A DNA stretch of 5,427 nt from a bacterium (GTDB lineage Bacteria > Patescibacteria > JAEDAM01 > Absconditabacterales > Absconditicoccaceae), in assembly GCA_017442645.1 (NCBI GenBank), contig JAFRZH010000010.1, positions 1 through 5,427 on the forward strand, given 5' to 3'. The translations under genes were made by a program, and so were the position numbers. The notes below the pieces were generated by a model. The model did no database searches. It was not told the DNA's origin and saw only the letters and a program-made list of their open reading frames with translations. Below are positions 1-5,427 of this stretch, one piece after another. Within the stretch, counting starts at the first letter, position 1. Every line of letters starts with the position of its first letter.

Positions 1-37
1 AGGAGACACAATAATTGTTGTGCAACGTTTAGTAGTA

Positions 38-235
38 TTAAAATAATCCTCTTTCTCCGTTTAAAATAATTTTAACTTTTCCGTCTTTCATTAAGCTTTC
101 GTAATGTTTAAGTCTTTTCTTGAACATAGAATTGAGAATTTTAATGTTTTCATCTGCGTAATCATAGACTTTCTTCTCACCATCTCCTCTCCAGATTCTT
201 CATAAGTATTGGATTAATTTCCCTTCAAAAGAAAA
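38..235 (-). pseudogene. C-terminal 65 residues of the interrupted AEP primase-helicase
   Basis: This is the 3' end of the helicase gene that the IS110 element cut in two. Reading TGA as Gly, the frame gives FSFEGKLIQYLGRIWRGD and then a Lys-rich helical tail ending NGERGLF before a TAA stop at 40-38. QYLGRIWR is superfamily 2 helicase motif VI (Q..GR..R), which supplies the arginine finger; its Gly is encoded by TGA. There is no start codon or ribosome-binding site of its own. Joined to the piece ending at 1582, with one shared CT, the codons run V-Y-P-F-S-F-E-G without a gap, as expected between motifs V and VI of this family. Only about 50 residues follow motif VI, so no further domain is present. 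It is probably untranslated unless it is read through or restored. Confidence 0.9.
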
Positions 236-236
236 G
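235..236 (-). other. Left copy of the CT recombination core
   Basis: CT on the minus strand at the junction between the transposase-distal end of the element and the 3' part of the helicase gene. It matches the CT at 1581-1582. IS110 recombinases exchange strands at a short core shared by donor and target, so one copy is expected at each edge. Confidence 0.75.
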
Positions 237-238
237 TC

Positions 239-249
239 CTATTATGAGA
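239..249 (+). repeat. Short imperfect terminal inverted repeat, left
   Basis: Reads CTATTATGAGA on the plus strand. The other end of the element reads CTACTATAAGA on the minus strand, so 9 of 11 bases agree. The repeat is offset by a few bases relative to the two CT cores. IS110 elements usually lack long terminal repeats, so this is a minor feature, but it makes the circularised end-to-end junction nearly palindromic. Confidence 0.5.
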
Positions 250-278
250 AAAATCAAGAGGAATTGATAAAAAAGTTT

Positions 279-1319
279 TTACATATTAACATTTTCAAAG
301 TTTAAAACATAATTCTCATCATATAATTCATTCTTCTTGAGTAATGAAAACATTATGTAGACCATTTTTTTAGCAACAGTTAAAATTGCTTCTGTATAAT
401 GTTTTCATTTTTGTATTTCTCTTTCAAATATTGACTTAAAGTAACAATTTTTTAAGGTAACACAATGGGCTGCTTGTCGTAATTTTTTTCTAATATAAGA
501 ATCTCATCTTTTTGATAATCTGTATCACGAAAAACTTTTTCAACTTTGTTTCAACTTAGGATCTAATCAAATATAAGCAAGCATTTGTTTCTTATTTTTA
601 AAATTAATATTACCAAATACAGCATAACATATTATCGCAATTAATGTAGATATCCCATAGATAGAATCGAATATTTCTACTTTTCTTTTTCATTCTTCAT
701 CTAATGTCTCTTTTACCATAGATTTTTCAATCTCTTGTTTTAGATTTTTTAGATGTTCAATAGCTTGATCAAATTCTGCTAATCATGTACAATCAACTTT
801 AAGTATTTCCATAGTTTTTACATAATTGTTTCTCGATTTTTGCATATTGATAATTGTCTTATCTATGAAATTTAAAACACTCATTTTCTTTCTTAAACTC
901 ATGGTGGTAATATCACGAGAAAATGTAGGTAATTCATTTTCTTTAGTTTGTCATAATTCTGCTAATATGGCAGAGTCTGTTTTATCGGTTTTAGTTCATC
1001 TAATAGTACATCTAATTTGTTGATTGGTAATAATTGGGTTAATTTCTTTTACATTCCATCCATCTTCACTTAATTTTAACGTCGCTTCTAAATGAAACAT
1101 CCCTGTGGATTCAATAACTAAAGGGACATTGGAGTTAAGTCATCATTCTTGTAATTCTTTCGAAAATTGGGAAATAGCTTGAGAATTGTTTTGAATTCTG
1201 TAGTATTGTTTTTGTCAATGGTTCGATAAACAAACATCTATCTTCTCCATTGATACATCTAATCCAATAGATTCAACTTCTTCAAGTTTAATTCATTGGA
1301 GTGATAATTTTCTTTCCAT
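279..1319 (-). CDS. IS110-family DEDD transposase (bridge-RNA-type recombinase), code 25
   Basis: A 346-residue protein from ATG (1319) to TAA (281-279), of normal family length and uninterrupted when TGA is Gly. The N-terminal RuvC-like domain begins SIGLDVS and continues VIESTG and KTDKTD. D21, E70, D112 and D115 are spaced 49, 42 and 3 residues apart, the same as D11/E60/D102/D105 of IS621. A Lys/Glu-rich helical stretch (about 140-215) leads to the C-terminal Transposase_20 domain: YGISTLIA (221-228), AYIGLDPKLKQSGKS (248-262) and KRGDSYIRKKL (270-280). S259 or S262 is the likely catalytic serine. Thirteen of 18 glycines are TGA. No Shine-Dalgarno is visible before the ATG. In characterised relatives the protein pairs donor and target DNA through a bridge RNA; a candidate lies immediately upstream. 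Confidence 0.95.
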
Positions 1320-1357
1320 GTAATAAGTGGTTAGAGAATAAAATGGATAAATCAAGA

Positions 1358-1440
1358 TCTATTTATATGGGATATCCTACTTAGTTATAAAGGCTTGTAA
1401 GAAATTACATCCTAACCTATTAATCAATCCTGTAAATAGA
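1358..1440 (-). other. Proposed donor-binding loop of the bridge RNA
   Basis: TCTATTTA (1440-1433) pairs with TAAATAGA (1365-1358), and GGAT (1430-1427) with ATCC (1373-1370). A central hairpin TGTAA-TTTC-TTACA (1409-1396) splits the loop into two sides. The 5' side holds TAATAGG (1422-1416), identical to the element's left donor end at 244-238, a 7-base perfect match that ends three bases from the insertion edge. The 3' side holds TTATA (1390-1386) and GTAG (1380-1377), complementary to the two halves of CTAC-TATAA at the other end, with five bases between them. Confidence 0.55.
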
Positions 1441-1442
1441 TA

Positions 1443-1511
1443 AAGTGGAATAGGAATAATCTTTGTTAAAAGTTTAATGCTTAAGGGGAGAACTAATTCT
1501 CTATTCCACTT
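1443..1511 (-). other. Proposed target-binding loop of the bridge RNA
   Basis: AAGTGGAATAG (1511-1501) pairs perfectly with CTATTCCACTT (1453-1443). The 5' side of the enclosed 47 bases contains CTCCCCTT; CCCCTT (1488-1483) equals the target top strand across the core (CTACCC-CT-T). The 3' side contains CAAAGA (1465-1460), of which AAAGA is complementary to TCTTT in the right half of the target. This is the arrangement of left and right target guides. The matches are short (5-6 bases) and low in complexity, so they support the assignment without proving it. Confidence 0.5.
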
Positions 1512-1526
1512 GATTTTCCACATAAT

Positions 1527-1532
1527 ATTATA
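1527..1532 (-). promoter_or_regulatory. Consensus -10 box for the bridge RNA / transposase
   Basis: TATAAT on the minus strand. Transcription would begin near 1520, about nine bases before the first bridge RNA stem. No convincing -35 lies at the usual distance (around 1550), and the surroundings are so AT-rich that a chance match is possible. Confidence 0.45.
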
Positions 1533-1571
1533 CTTAATAACTATAATTTTACTATATAATTATCTTTCTTC

Positions 1572-1582
1572 TCTTATAGTAG
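1572..1582 (-). repeat. Short imperfect terminal inverted repeat, right
   Basis: Reads CTACTATAAGA on the minus strand, overlapping the CT core. It pairs with the similar sequence at 239-249. In a circular form the right and left ends would meet as TAATAGGA-CT-ACTATAAG. Confidence 0.5.
1581..1582 (-). other. Right copy of the CT recombination core
   Basis: CT on the minus strand at the junction between the 5' part of the helicase gene (…GTCTACCC) and the left end of the element (ACTATAAGAG). Either CT can serve as codon bases when the gene is rebuilt, because both lie in CCC-T of Pro-Phe. Confidence 0.75.
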
Positions 1583-2408
1583 GGGTAGACAAGAAAAAGA
1601 GTGTCTAATGATGGTATGTCGAAACCTTCTCACAAGAGCTGTCCAGTCGTCAGGAAAACTTGAAAATCTCCGTTTTGGATCAGATTTATTTTCTTTTTTC
1701 TAGAAATTTGTGTATCATCTCCTGTTAAGGTGAGAACTCCTTTTTGATTTTTCAGATAAAGTTGTAAAATCCCGAGATGTTCCTTTCTTTCTGTTAAAAC
1801 TAAAATTTTCTTTTCCAAACTCAATTCAAGAAGGAGATCGTTGATAATTTGTTGATTTCTCTTGGGATCGAATATAAGCGTTTTTGCAAGAAGTTCGAAC
1901 GGATCAGTTTGATAATCAAAAGGCAGGTTTGTCTCTGTTGTTTTTATGATAATTTCTGTTGGTTTTTCATTGGTTGGCAGAATCCCTGTTGCGATAATCG
2001 GTCCAAGATATGCGAAAATAAAAGCTTCATCGTTGTTTTTTCTAAGAGGAGTTGCGGTAAATCCAAACAGATTTTCTGGGAAAATTTGACTCAAAGTAGT
2101 ACGAAAAGTTTCGACAGGGATATGATGACATTCATCGATAATAAGAGTTCAAAAGTCTGAACATAAACTTTCGAGTGTCTTGTTCTTCAAGGTTTGAATC
2201 ATTGCAACAGTGATTTTATCTCAGATTTGGAAGTTTTTCCCATCGATGATTCCAATTTCCTTTCTTGGAATATGGAGGAAAGTCTCGATTTTACTGATTC
2301 GTTGTTGAAGAAGTTGGGTACGATGAATAACAATCAGACTTTTTTTCTTTTTTTGAGTTATTAAATCTAAAGCTATTAAGGTCTTTCCAAATCCCGGAGG
2401 AGCTACAA

Positions 2409-3584
2409 TTACTCAACTTTTTTATCATAAGCAGACTTAATACATTCATATTGGTGAGGATGTAAGGTGATTTTTGTTGGAAAATTAATTTCTGGATAGG
2501 GGGGAATCAAATTTTCTATTTGATAAGGAATATTTCTTTCTTCACAAAAATGAATTAGCGATTTTCAACATCCTCTTGGGATCATGATTTTGTCCTCTTT
2601 CTCTTCAATGCAACTAAAATATTTTGTTGTGGAGTACGTGCTTTTTCCTAGTTTCTTTTTGATGAGATACTCTGTATTCAAAACTCTTAATTCATCATAG
2701 AGAAAATTGATCACTTTTTGAGGAAGCTCCATTCTTTTTAAGGAGATTTTATTTGTGATTTTGATGGGAAAGGGGTGATTGTCATGAATTTTTTCTTCAT
2801 TTGTTGAAAATTTTGGAGTTTCTTTTTGTGGGATTTGCTGAGAGGTATAATTTTCATGTGTTGTTGTAAAACAAAAAGAAGAAAAAATCTGATTAAAATG
2901 AGAGACTGAGAGTTTTTTGATGGTTCAGAGAAACGTTCGTTGATTTTCATAAGGACAAAAAGTTTTTAGGTTTAGAAAAACAGAATTCCCCTTTTTCATA
3001 CTTTCTCATTGGAGGGGTAGAGCAATTAAATTTCAAAATCCTTTTCCGCTTAAGGTGTCTTGATTTGGGAAAATACGGTCAAAACTTTCTTTTTTTGTTT
3101 TATTTCAAAAACTTTCTGTTAAGAGCTGGAGAAATACTTTTCTTGTATCTTTTGCAGGAAGAGGATGGGCAAAGAAAATCCACACATGTCCACCATTTCC
3201 AGAACGTGACCTTTCAAGATATGCTGGAATACCATATTTTTCACAAATTTGTACAAATTTGACACTATCTTGTTTTCGGTCTCCATCATCAAAATCTGCA
3301 ACTAAAAATCGAGAAGTATTATCCTTTAAGAGTGGATAAATCCCAATTACCTTTTCTCCTTTCAAATGCTTTTCAATGATCGCATCTGTCAAAGGAGCTA
3401 ATGATTTTTCTTCAAAATTTGCTAACGTTCATCCCTTAGATTGATGAAGTCTGAAAGCTTTTCGGTTAAATTGATACGCGGGGGAATAGCCAGATTTTTC
3501 TCCTTTTTCTCGGCGATAAGCGTAAAGATCTTCTCTTCCATGAAACAGTTGGCGGTAGAAAGTGAAGGGATCGATAACATTCAT
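2409..3584 (-). pseudogene. AEP (TOTE-type) primase domain and helicase N-terminal segment, 5' piece of the broken gene
   Basis: The first 391 residues of a primase-helicase fusion. FHGREDLYAYR and SGYSPA (14-36) open the domain, followed by LTDAIIEKHL and IGIYPLL. Catalytic motifs are RFLVADFDD (D97 and D99, metal ligands) and RSRSGNGGHVWIFF (S128-H133, the AEP sxH motif), then FPNQDTLSGKGFGNLIALPLQ at about 172-192. This order is that of the archaeo-eukaryotic primase domain of TOTE conflict systems. The Cys cluster common after SPA in larger homologues is not visible. Residues 280-375 carry the family's pre-helicase segment (IPRGCGKSL, then LHPHQYECIKSAY). Six glycines are TGA. The start is the first ATG before FHGRED; there is no clear ribosome-binding site. 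After D387-K388-K389 the frame ends V-E-TAA, although the helicase continues in the -1 frame. The primase part alone could still be made. Confidence 0.9.
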
Positions 3585-3680
3585 TGTGATTATGAGAGGT
3601 AAATTACCTTGATAGTTGGGATATAAAAGAAAAAATCAATATAAAAATATCTTTTCTGTCTTATAGATTCTAAAATTCTC

Positions 3681-3870
3681 AGTCACTTCGTGACAGCTCC
3701 TTTAATAAAGGAGCAAAACAATTCATACAAAAAAGAACGAGAAGAATCTCGTCCCTACAAGTTTTATTGAACCTCATCCGGCCTTCGGCCACCTTCTCCT
3801 AAATTAGGAGAAGGAAAATTCTCATTGATATTCCCTCTCCTATCTTAGGAGAGGGATAGGGGTGAGGTTC
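3681..3870. repeat. Hairpin-rich intergenic repeat, copy A
   Basis: A non-coding unit built almost entirely of inverted repeats. They are GTCAC-TTC-GTGAC (3682-3694), GCTCCTTT-AAT-AAAGGAGC (3696-3714), ACGAGA-AGAA-TCTCGT (3737-3752), GGCC-TTC-GGCC (3780-3790), CCTTCTCCTA-AAT-TAGGAGAAGG (3792-3814) and CCCTCTCCTA-TCT-TAGGAGAGGG (3833-3855). GAACCTCATCC (3769-3779) can pair with GGGTGAGGTTC (3860-3870), enclosing the last three. Copy B at 3904-4063 has the same order and shares CCCTACAAGTTTTATTGAAC exactly. Dispersed REP- or MITE-like elements have this look. No protein-coding signal is seen. Confidence 0.8.
3729..3752 (-). terminator. Intrinsic terminator in repeat copy A
   Basis: On the minus strand ACGAGA-TTCT-TCTCGT is followed directly by TCTTTTTT. 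A 6-bp stem with a T tract is a standard rho-independent form. It lies about 145 bases before the primase-helicase start codon, so it would act as a second stop for transcripts from the upstream gene. Confidence 0.6.
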
Positions 3871-3903
3871 CTTTGAAATGTGAGGTTCTCTTGCTTCAAA
3901 AAA

Positions 3904-4063
3904 AATCCTCCGGCTCTTCGAGCCACCTCCTTTACAAAGGAGGAAAACATTTCATACACAAAAAAAAGACGGGAAGAATCCCGTCCCTACAAGTTTTATT
4001 GAACATCTCCCATCACTTCATGATTTCCCTCTCCTTGCTAAGGAGAGGGCTATGGTGAGGTTC
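3904..4063. repeat. Hairpin-rich intergenic repeat, copy B
   Basis: A second, diverged copy of the same unit in the same orientation. It has GGCTC-TTC-GAGCC (3912-3924), CCTCCTTT..AAAGGAGG (3926-3943), ACGGGA-AGAA-TCCCGT (3969-3984), the shared CCCTACAAGTTTTATTGAAC (3985-4004), CCCTCTCCTT-GCT-AAGGAGAGGG (4027-4049) and a closing GGTGAGGTTC. Stems are kept although the sequence differs from copy A; the CCTTCTCCTA hairpin of copy A has no counterpart here. It begins about ten bases past the stop codon of the 4075-5208 gene. Confidence 0.8.
3960..3984 (-). terminator. Intrinsic terminator in repeat copy B, downstream of the secreted protein gene
   Basis: On the minus strand ACGGGA-TTCT-TCCCGT is followed by C and eight T. 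It is the first strong terminator after the stop codon at 4075 and has a more GC-rich stem than its partner in copy A. It probably ends the transcript of the 4075-5208 gene. Confidence 0.7.
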
Positions 4064-4074
4064 CCTATCCCTTT

Positions 4075-5208
4075 TTAATTTCCTTCACCGTGATAATGAG
4101 CTGGAGGTTTACACATCCATTTCTTTTTTACTTGACCACTGAGTGCCATAGACTCCGTGCTGTTGATACTTTCGATTTCGACTACCTCCTTTTCACCTTG
4201 AGCATTCGTCTGATACCATTCGATGATATATTTTTCGGAAAGCTGAAGAAACTCTCTGATACTCTGGATCGCATCTCTCACCGACTGCGTATAGCTCACG
4301 ACTCCGTTGGAGAAAGAGACTTCTTCTGAGGCTACAAGGTCTCAGGAAGAGGCAGACAAGGAAAGGGAAGAGGTTTTAGGAGGATTTTCTGGGGAATTCT
4401 GGAAACAACGAACAGCTAGACCGTAGGCACGACGGTAGTTGTTACTCGCGCACACGCTTCCGTCATACGGCACGAGCAGATACCTTGCGAGCTGAGAGCC
4501 AGGACTAGACGACCAGAGTACTCCGTATCGTCCAGTATTGATCATCGAACCATCCGCGTAACCGCGGTTACCCGCGAACGGAATCTTAAGATCATTGACA
4601 AAGTTAAGATTTGAATCATCATAAGTATATTTGAGACTCGATCCTTTTAGAGTAATTCCCTCTTGAGTAGCATAATAGAGTTCTAAAAGATGACTCCATT
4701 CTCCTGCACTTGGTACATGAAATCCCTCAGGACAAGGACCTTGTCTGTTTTCAGAATTTGTTACTCTATGAGTAGTCAAGTCATATCCATAATTATTACT
4801 TGCACTATCATTTGCACCTCCTCGGAGATCATCATGCGAAGTATTATCAGATCGGATATCGAATTTAGTGTTTCCATTTTGGATAAAGGAAGTTACTGCT
4901 CCATCATATCCTTTTTGATTATACGAATCATCTCGTGTAAGCAGATCCGTGCTTGTAGAAGAACCAGCAGGATTTCCATGATTATTTCCCCATTGATAGT
5001 AATTACCATAAGAGGACTCTCCTGTTCCTACCGTAGTAGCTCAGAGATTTTTATCTTGCAGAGTAATTCCATAACTCTTATCTTGAGAATAAACAGTAAT
5101 AAGTCCTTTTTCTACATCATGGACTACAAATTCATTATCAGCAAAGGTTGTTCCAATACTACAGATTCCAAGCATTGCTAATATTCATCGTTGAGACGAT
5201 TTCTTCAT
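4075..5208 (-). CDS. Exported FSMPD-type (Fibrobacter succinogenes major paralogous domain) protein
   Basis: A 377-residue protein from ATG (5208) to TAA (4077-4075), with three TGA glycines (8, 56, 289). Residues 1-23 form a signal peptide: MKKSSQR, a short hydrophobic stretch ending ICSIGTTFA, and likely cleavage before D24. No lipobox is seen at C16. The mature part shows the family's landmarks: DKNLGATTVG (52-61), YYQWGNN (70-76), GPCPEGFHVPSAGEW (157-171), LKIPFAGNRGY (207-217), VLWSSSP (230-236) and YGLAVRCFQN (262-271). These domains occur in surface and secreted proteins and resemble C-type-lectin/sulfatase-modifying folds; the substrate is unknown. A Ser/Pro-rich linker (about 272-290) leads to a Glu/Ser-rich tail of 80 residues that I do not recognise. 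No Shine-Dalgarno is visible. It is transcribed alone, with a terminator about 90 bases past the stop. Confidence 0.88.
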
Positions 5209-5324
5209 AGATACAAAAAAAGAAAAATAAAACTACTTTATTGTAATCAGATTTTTCTTCTTTTTCTATTTTTTGGAGGAGTTTGGTTGTAGTTTCAAAA
5301 ATCAAGTGCAATAAATATGCAAAT

Positions 5325-5345
5325 AATACAATTATGAATTGTATT
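5325..5345. repeat. Perfect 9-bp inverted repeat
   Basis: AATACAATT-ATG-AATTGTATT lies 117 bases upstream of the secreted-protein start codon. It could be an operator, or a weak AT-only terminator for the partial gene to its right; no T tract follows on the minus strand. The remaining bases between 5209 and 5373 are AT-rich and show no convincing promoter pair. Confidence 0.35.
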
Positions 5346-5373
5346 CATTTTGAGTATATAGCAATAATATTCA

Positions 5374-5427
5374 CTAAATGATATAGCATTTTTGTATATG
5401 TTCTTCAAACACCTTTTGAGGAGTTTC
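5374..5427 (-). CDS. Possible 3' end of an unidentified gene (partial)
   Basis: From the window edge the minus strand reads 17 residues, ETPQKVFEEHIQKCYII, then TAG. The amphipathic Glu/Lys composition looks more protein-like than the other two frames, and the inverted repeat follows 28 bases later. With so few residues the product cannot be named and the frame may be chance. Confidence 0.2.
   Translation of the reverse strand, partial: ETPQKVFEEHIQKCYII

Larger units (their letters stand above)
1358..1520 (-). ncRNA. Candidate bridge RNA of the IS110 element
   Basis: The non-coding end upstream of the transposase can form two adjacent stem-closed loops separated by two bases. The first is closed by a perfect 11-bp stem (1501-1511 with 1443-1453). 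The second is closed by a perfect 8-bp stem (1433-1440 with 1358-1365), extended by GGAT/ATCC. This matches the known bridge RNA plan of a target-binding loop followed by a donor-binding loop. A TATAAT box at 1527-1532 would start transcription near 1520 and give about 163 bases to the last stem, close to the 177 of IS621. Guide-like matches to the element's ends and to the interrupted gene are described in the two loop entries. The folding was done by eye, and the 5' and 3' ends are estimates. Confidence 0.65.
237..1582 (-). mobile_element. Complete IS110-family insertion sequence inside a helicase gene
   Basis: The element is about 1,346 bases including one core dinucleotide. It carries one transposase gene (279-1319), a long non-coding end of 261 bases upstream of that gene and a short one of 42 bases downstream. 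This is the layout of the IS110 group, rather than the IS1111 group, which carries the RNA on the other side. The edges were set by reconstructing the interrupted gene: the minus strand reads CTACCC-CT at the right edge and CT-TTTCTTTTG at the left edge. Keeping one CT rebuilds an uninterrupted helicase reading frame. A CT core with no longer target duplication is what IS621-type recombination leaves. The exact left edge could shift by a base or two. Confidence 0.9.
1552..2415 (-). pseudogene. DEAD/DEAH (DECH) SF2 helicase core, middle piece of the broken gene
   Basis: This frame holds almost the whole helicase engine. In order it reads GVIVAPPGFGKT (motif I, Walker A), SLIVIHRTQLLQQ (Ia), TVAMIQT, LIIDECHH (motif II, DECH), GFTATPLR (motif III), the RecA2 start KILVLTERKEH, and TTGQLLGEGFDIPSLDTLF (motif V). 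Four of its glycines are TGA, including those before VIVAPP, before TLIIDE and in LLGEGF. It has no usable start: a TAA lies just upstream in frame, and the preceding exon-like piece (2409-3584) runs into it one base out of register. At 1582 the gene ends at the IS; the frame then reads nine residues of IS sequence to a TAG at 1554-1552. The IS thus separates motif V from motif VI, which should abolish ATPase-coupled activity. Confidence 0.92.

Noticed and set aside
1..37. Terminator after the helicase stop codon
   Set aside because: CACAA/TTGTG can form a 5-bp hairpin (7-22), but no T tract follows on the minus strand and the window ends there.
826..1023. Plus-strand open frame of 65 codons inside the transposase region
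   Set aside because: It is the antisense shadow of the code-25 transposase, which matches the IS110 family end to end.
279..1319. Transposase as a decayed pseudogene with many stop codons
   Set aside because: All 13 internal stops are TGA, most at conserved glycines, and the frame is otherwise full length.
2409..2426. A classical A-AAA-AAG slippery heptamer for programmed -1 frameshifting
   Set aside because: The A6 run is in the register T-AAA-AAA-G, so the heptamer is not in frame, and I see no clear downstream stimulatory stem. It is kept only as a possibility in the frameshift finding.
3585..3660. Promoter for the primase-helicase gene
   Set aside because: The stretch is AT-rich with several TATAT-like boxes, but none has a -35 at a sensible distance.
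3681..4063. CRISPR array
   Set aside because: There are only two diverged, long, multi-hairpin copies; there is no short constant repeat with regular unique spacers.
4690..5181. Plus-strand frame of 163 codons
   Set aside because: It is antisense to the FSMPD protein, and its Ser/Ile/Arg-rich translation has no family features.
5240..5245. TACAAT as a -10 box for the secreted protein gene
   Set aside because: No -35-like sequence lies 16-18 bases upstream, and similar hexamers are frequent in this AT-rich DNA.

Overview
The window reads as AT-rich DNA from a code-25 bacterium of the Gracilibacteria / Absconditabacteria (SR1) branch of the Candidate Phyla Radiation. All recognisable genes lie on the minus strand, and all carry in-frame TGA at positions where their families have conserved glycine (AYI-G-LDP and QS-G-KS in the transposase, F-G-NLIALP and QYL-G-RI in the primase-helicase, RNL-G-A in the secreted protein). 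Tryptophan is still TGG. Read with the standard code, every gene falls into short pieces; read with TGA = Gly, they become long and coherent.

Layout from high to low coordinate, in the direction of transcription. (1) 5374-5427 may hold the last codons of an unidentified gene, followed by a perfect inverted repeat. (2) 5208-4075 encodes a 377-residue exported protein with a Fibrobacter succinogenes major paralogous (FSMPD-type) domain. (3) 4063-3681 is a non-coding block made of two diverged tandem copies of a hairpin-rich repeat; each copy contains a minus-strand intrinsic terminator, and the two terminator stems differ by a compensated base pair. (4) 3584-38 is one large gene in three pieces. 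It encodes an archaeo-eukaryotic primase (AEP) domain fused to a DEAD/DEAH (DECH) superfamily 2 helicase, the arrangement of TOTE-type conflict-system proteins. It is broken by a one-base frameshift in an A6 run (2418-2423) and by a complete IS110-family insertion (237-1582) between helicase motifs V and VI. Removing the IS with one copy of a CT core, and restoring one A, gives a continuous 733-residue protein.

The most interesting element is the IS110 insertion. Its 346-residue transposase is intact under code 25, with a D21/E70/D112/D115 tetrad at the spacing known for IS621. The 261-base non-coding end upstream of it can fold into two adjacent stem-closed loops, like the target-binding and donor-binding loops of a bridge RNA. 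The proposed donor loop has a 7-base perfect match to the element's own right end. The proposed target loop has short matches to the interrupted helicase gene on both sides of the CT core. A TATAAT box sits just upstream. Thirteen of the 18 transposase glycines are TGA, so the element should work only in hosts that read TGA as glycine.

No tRNA, rRNA or CRISPR array is visible. The three units (secreted protein, broken defence-like gene, IS) show no functional link to one another beyond the insertion.
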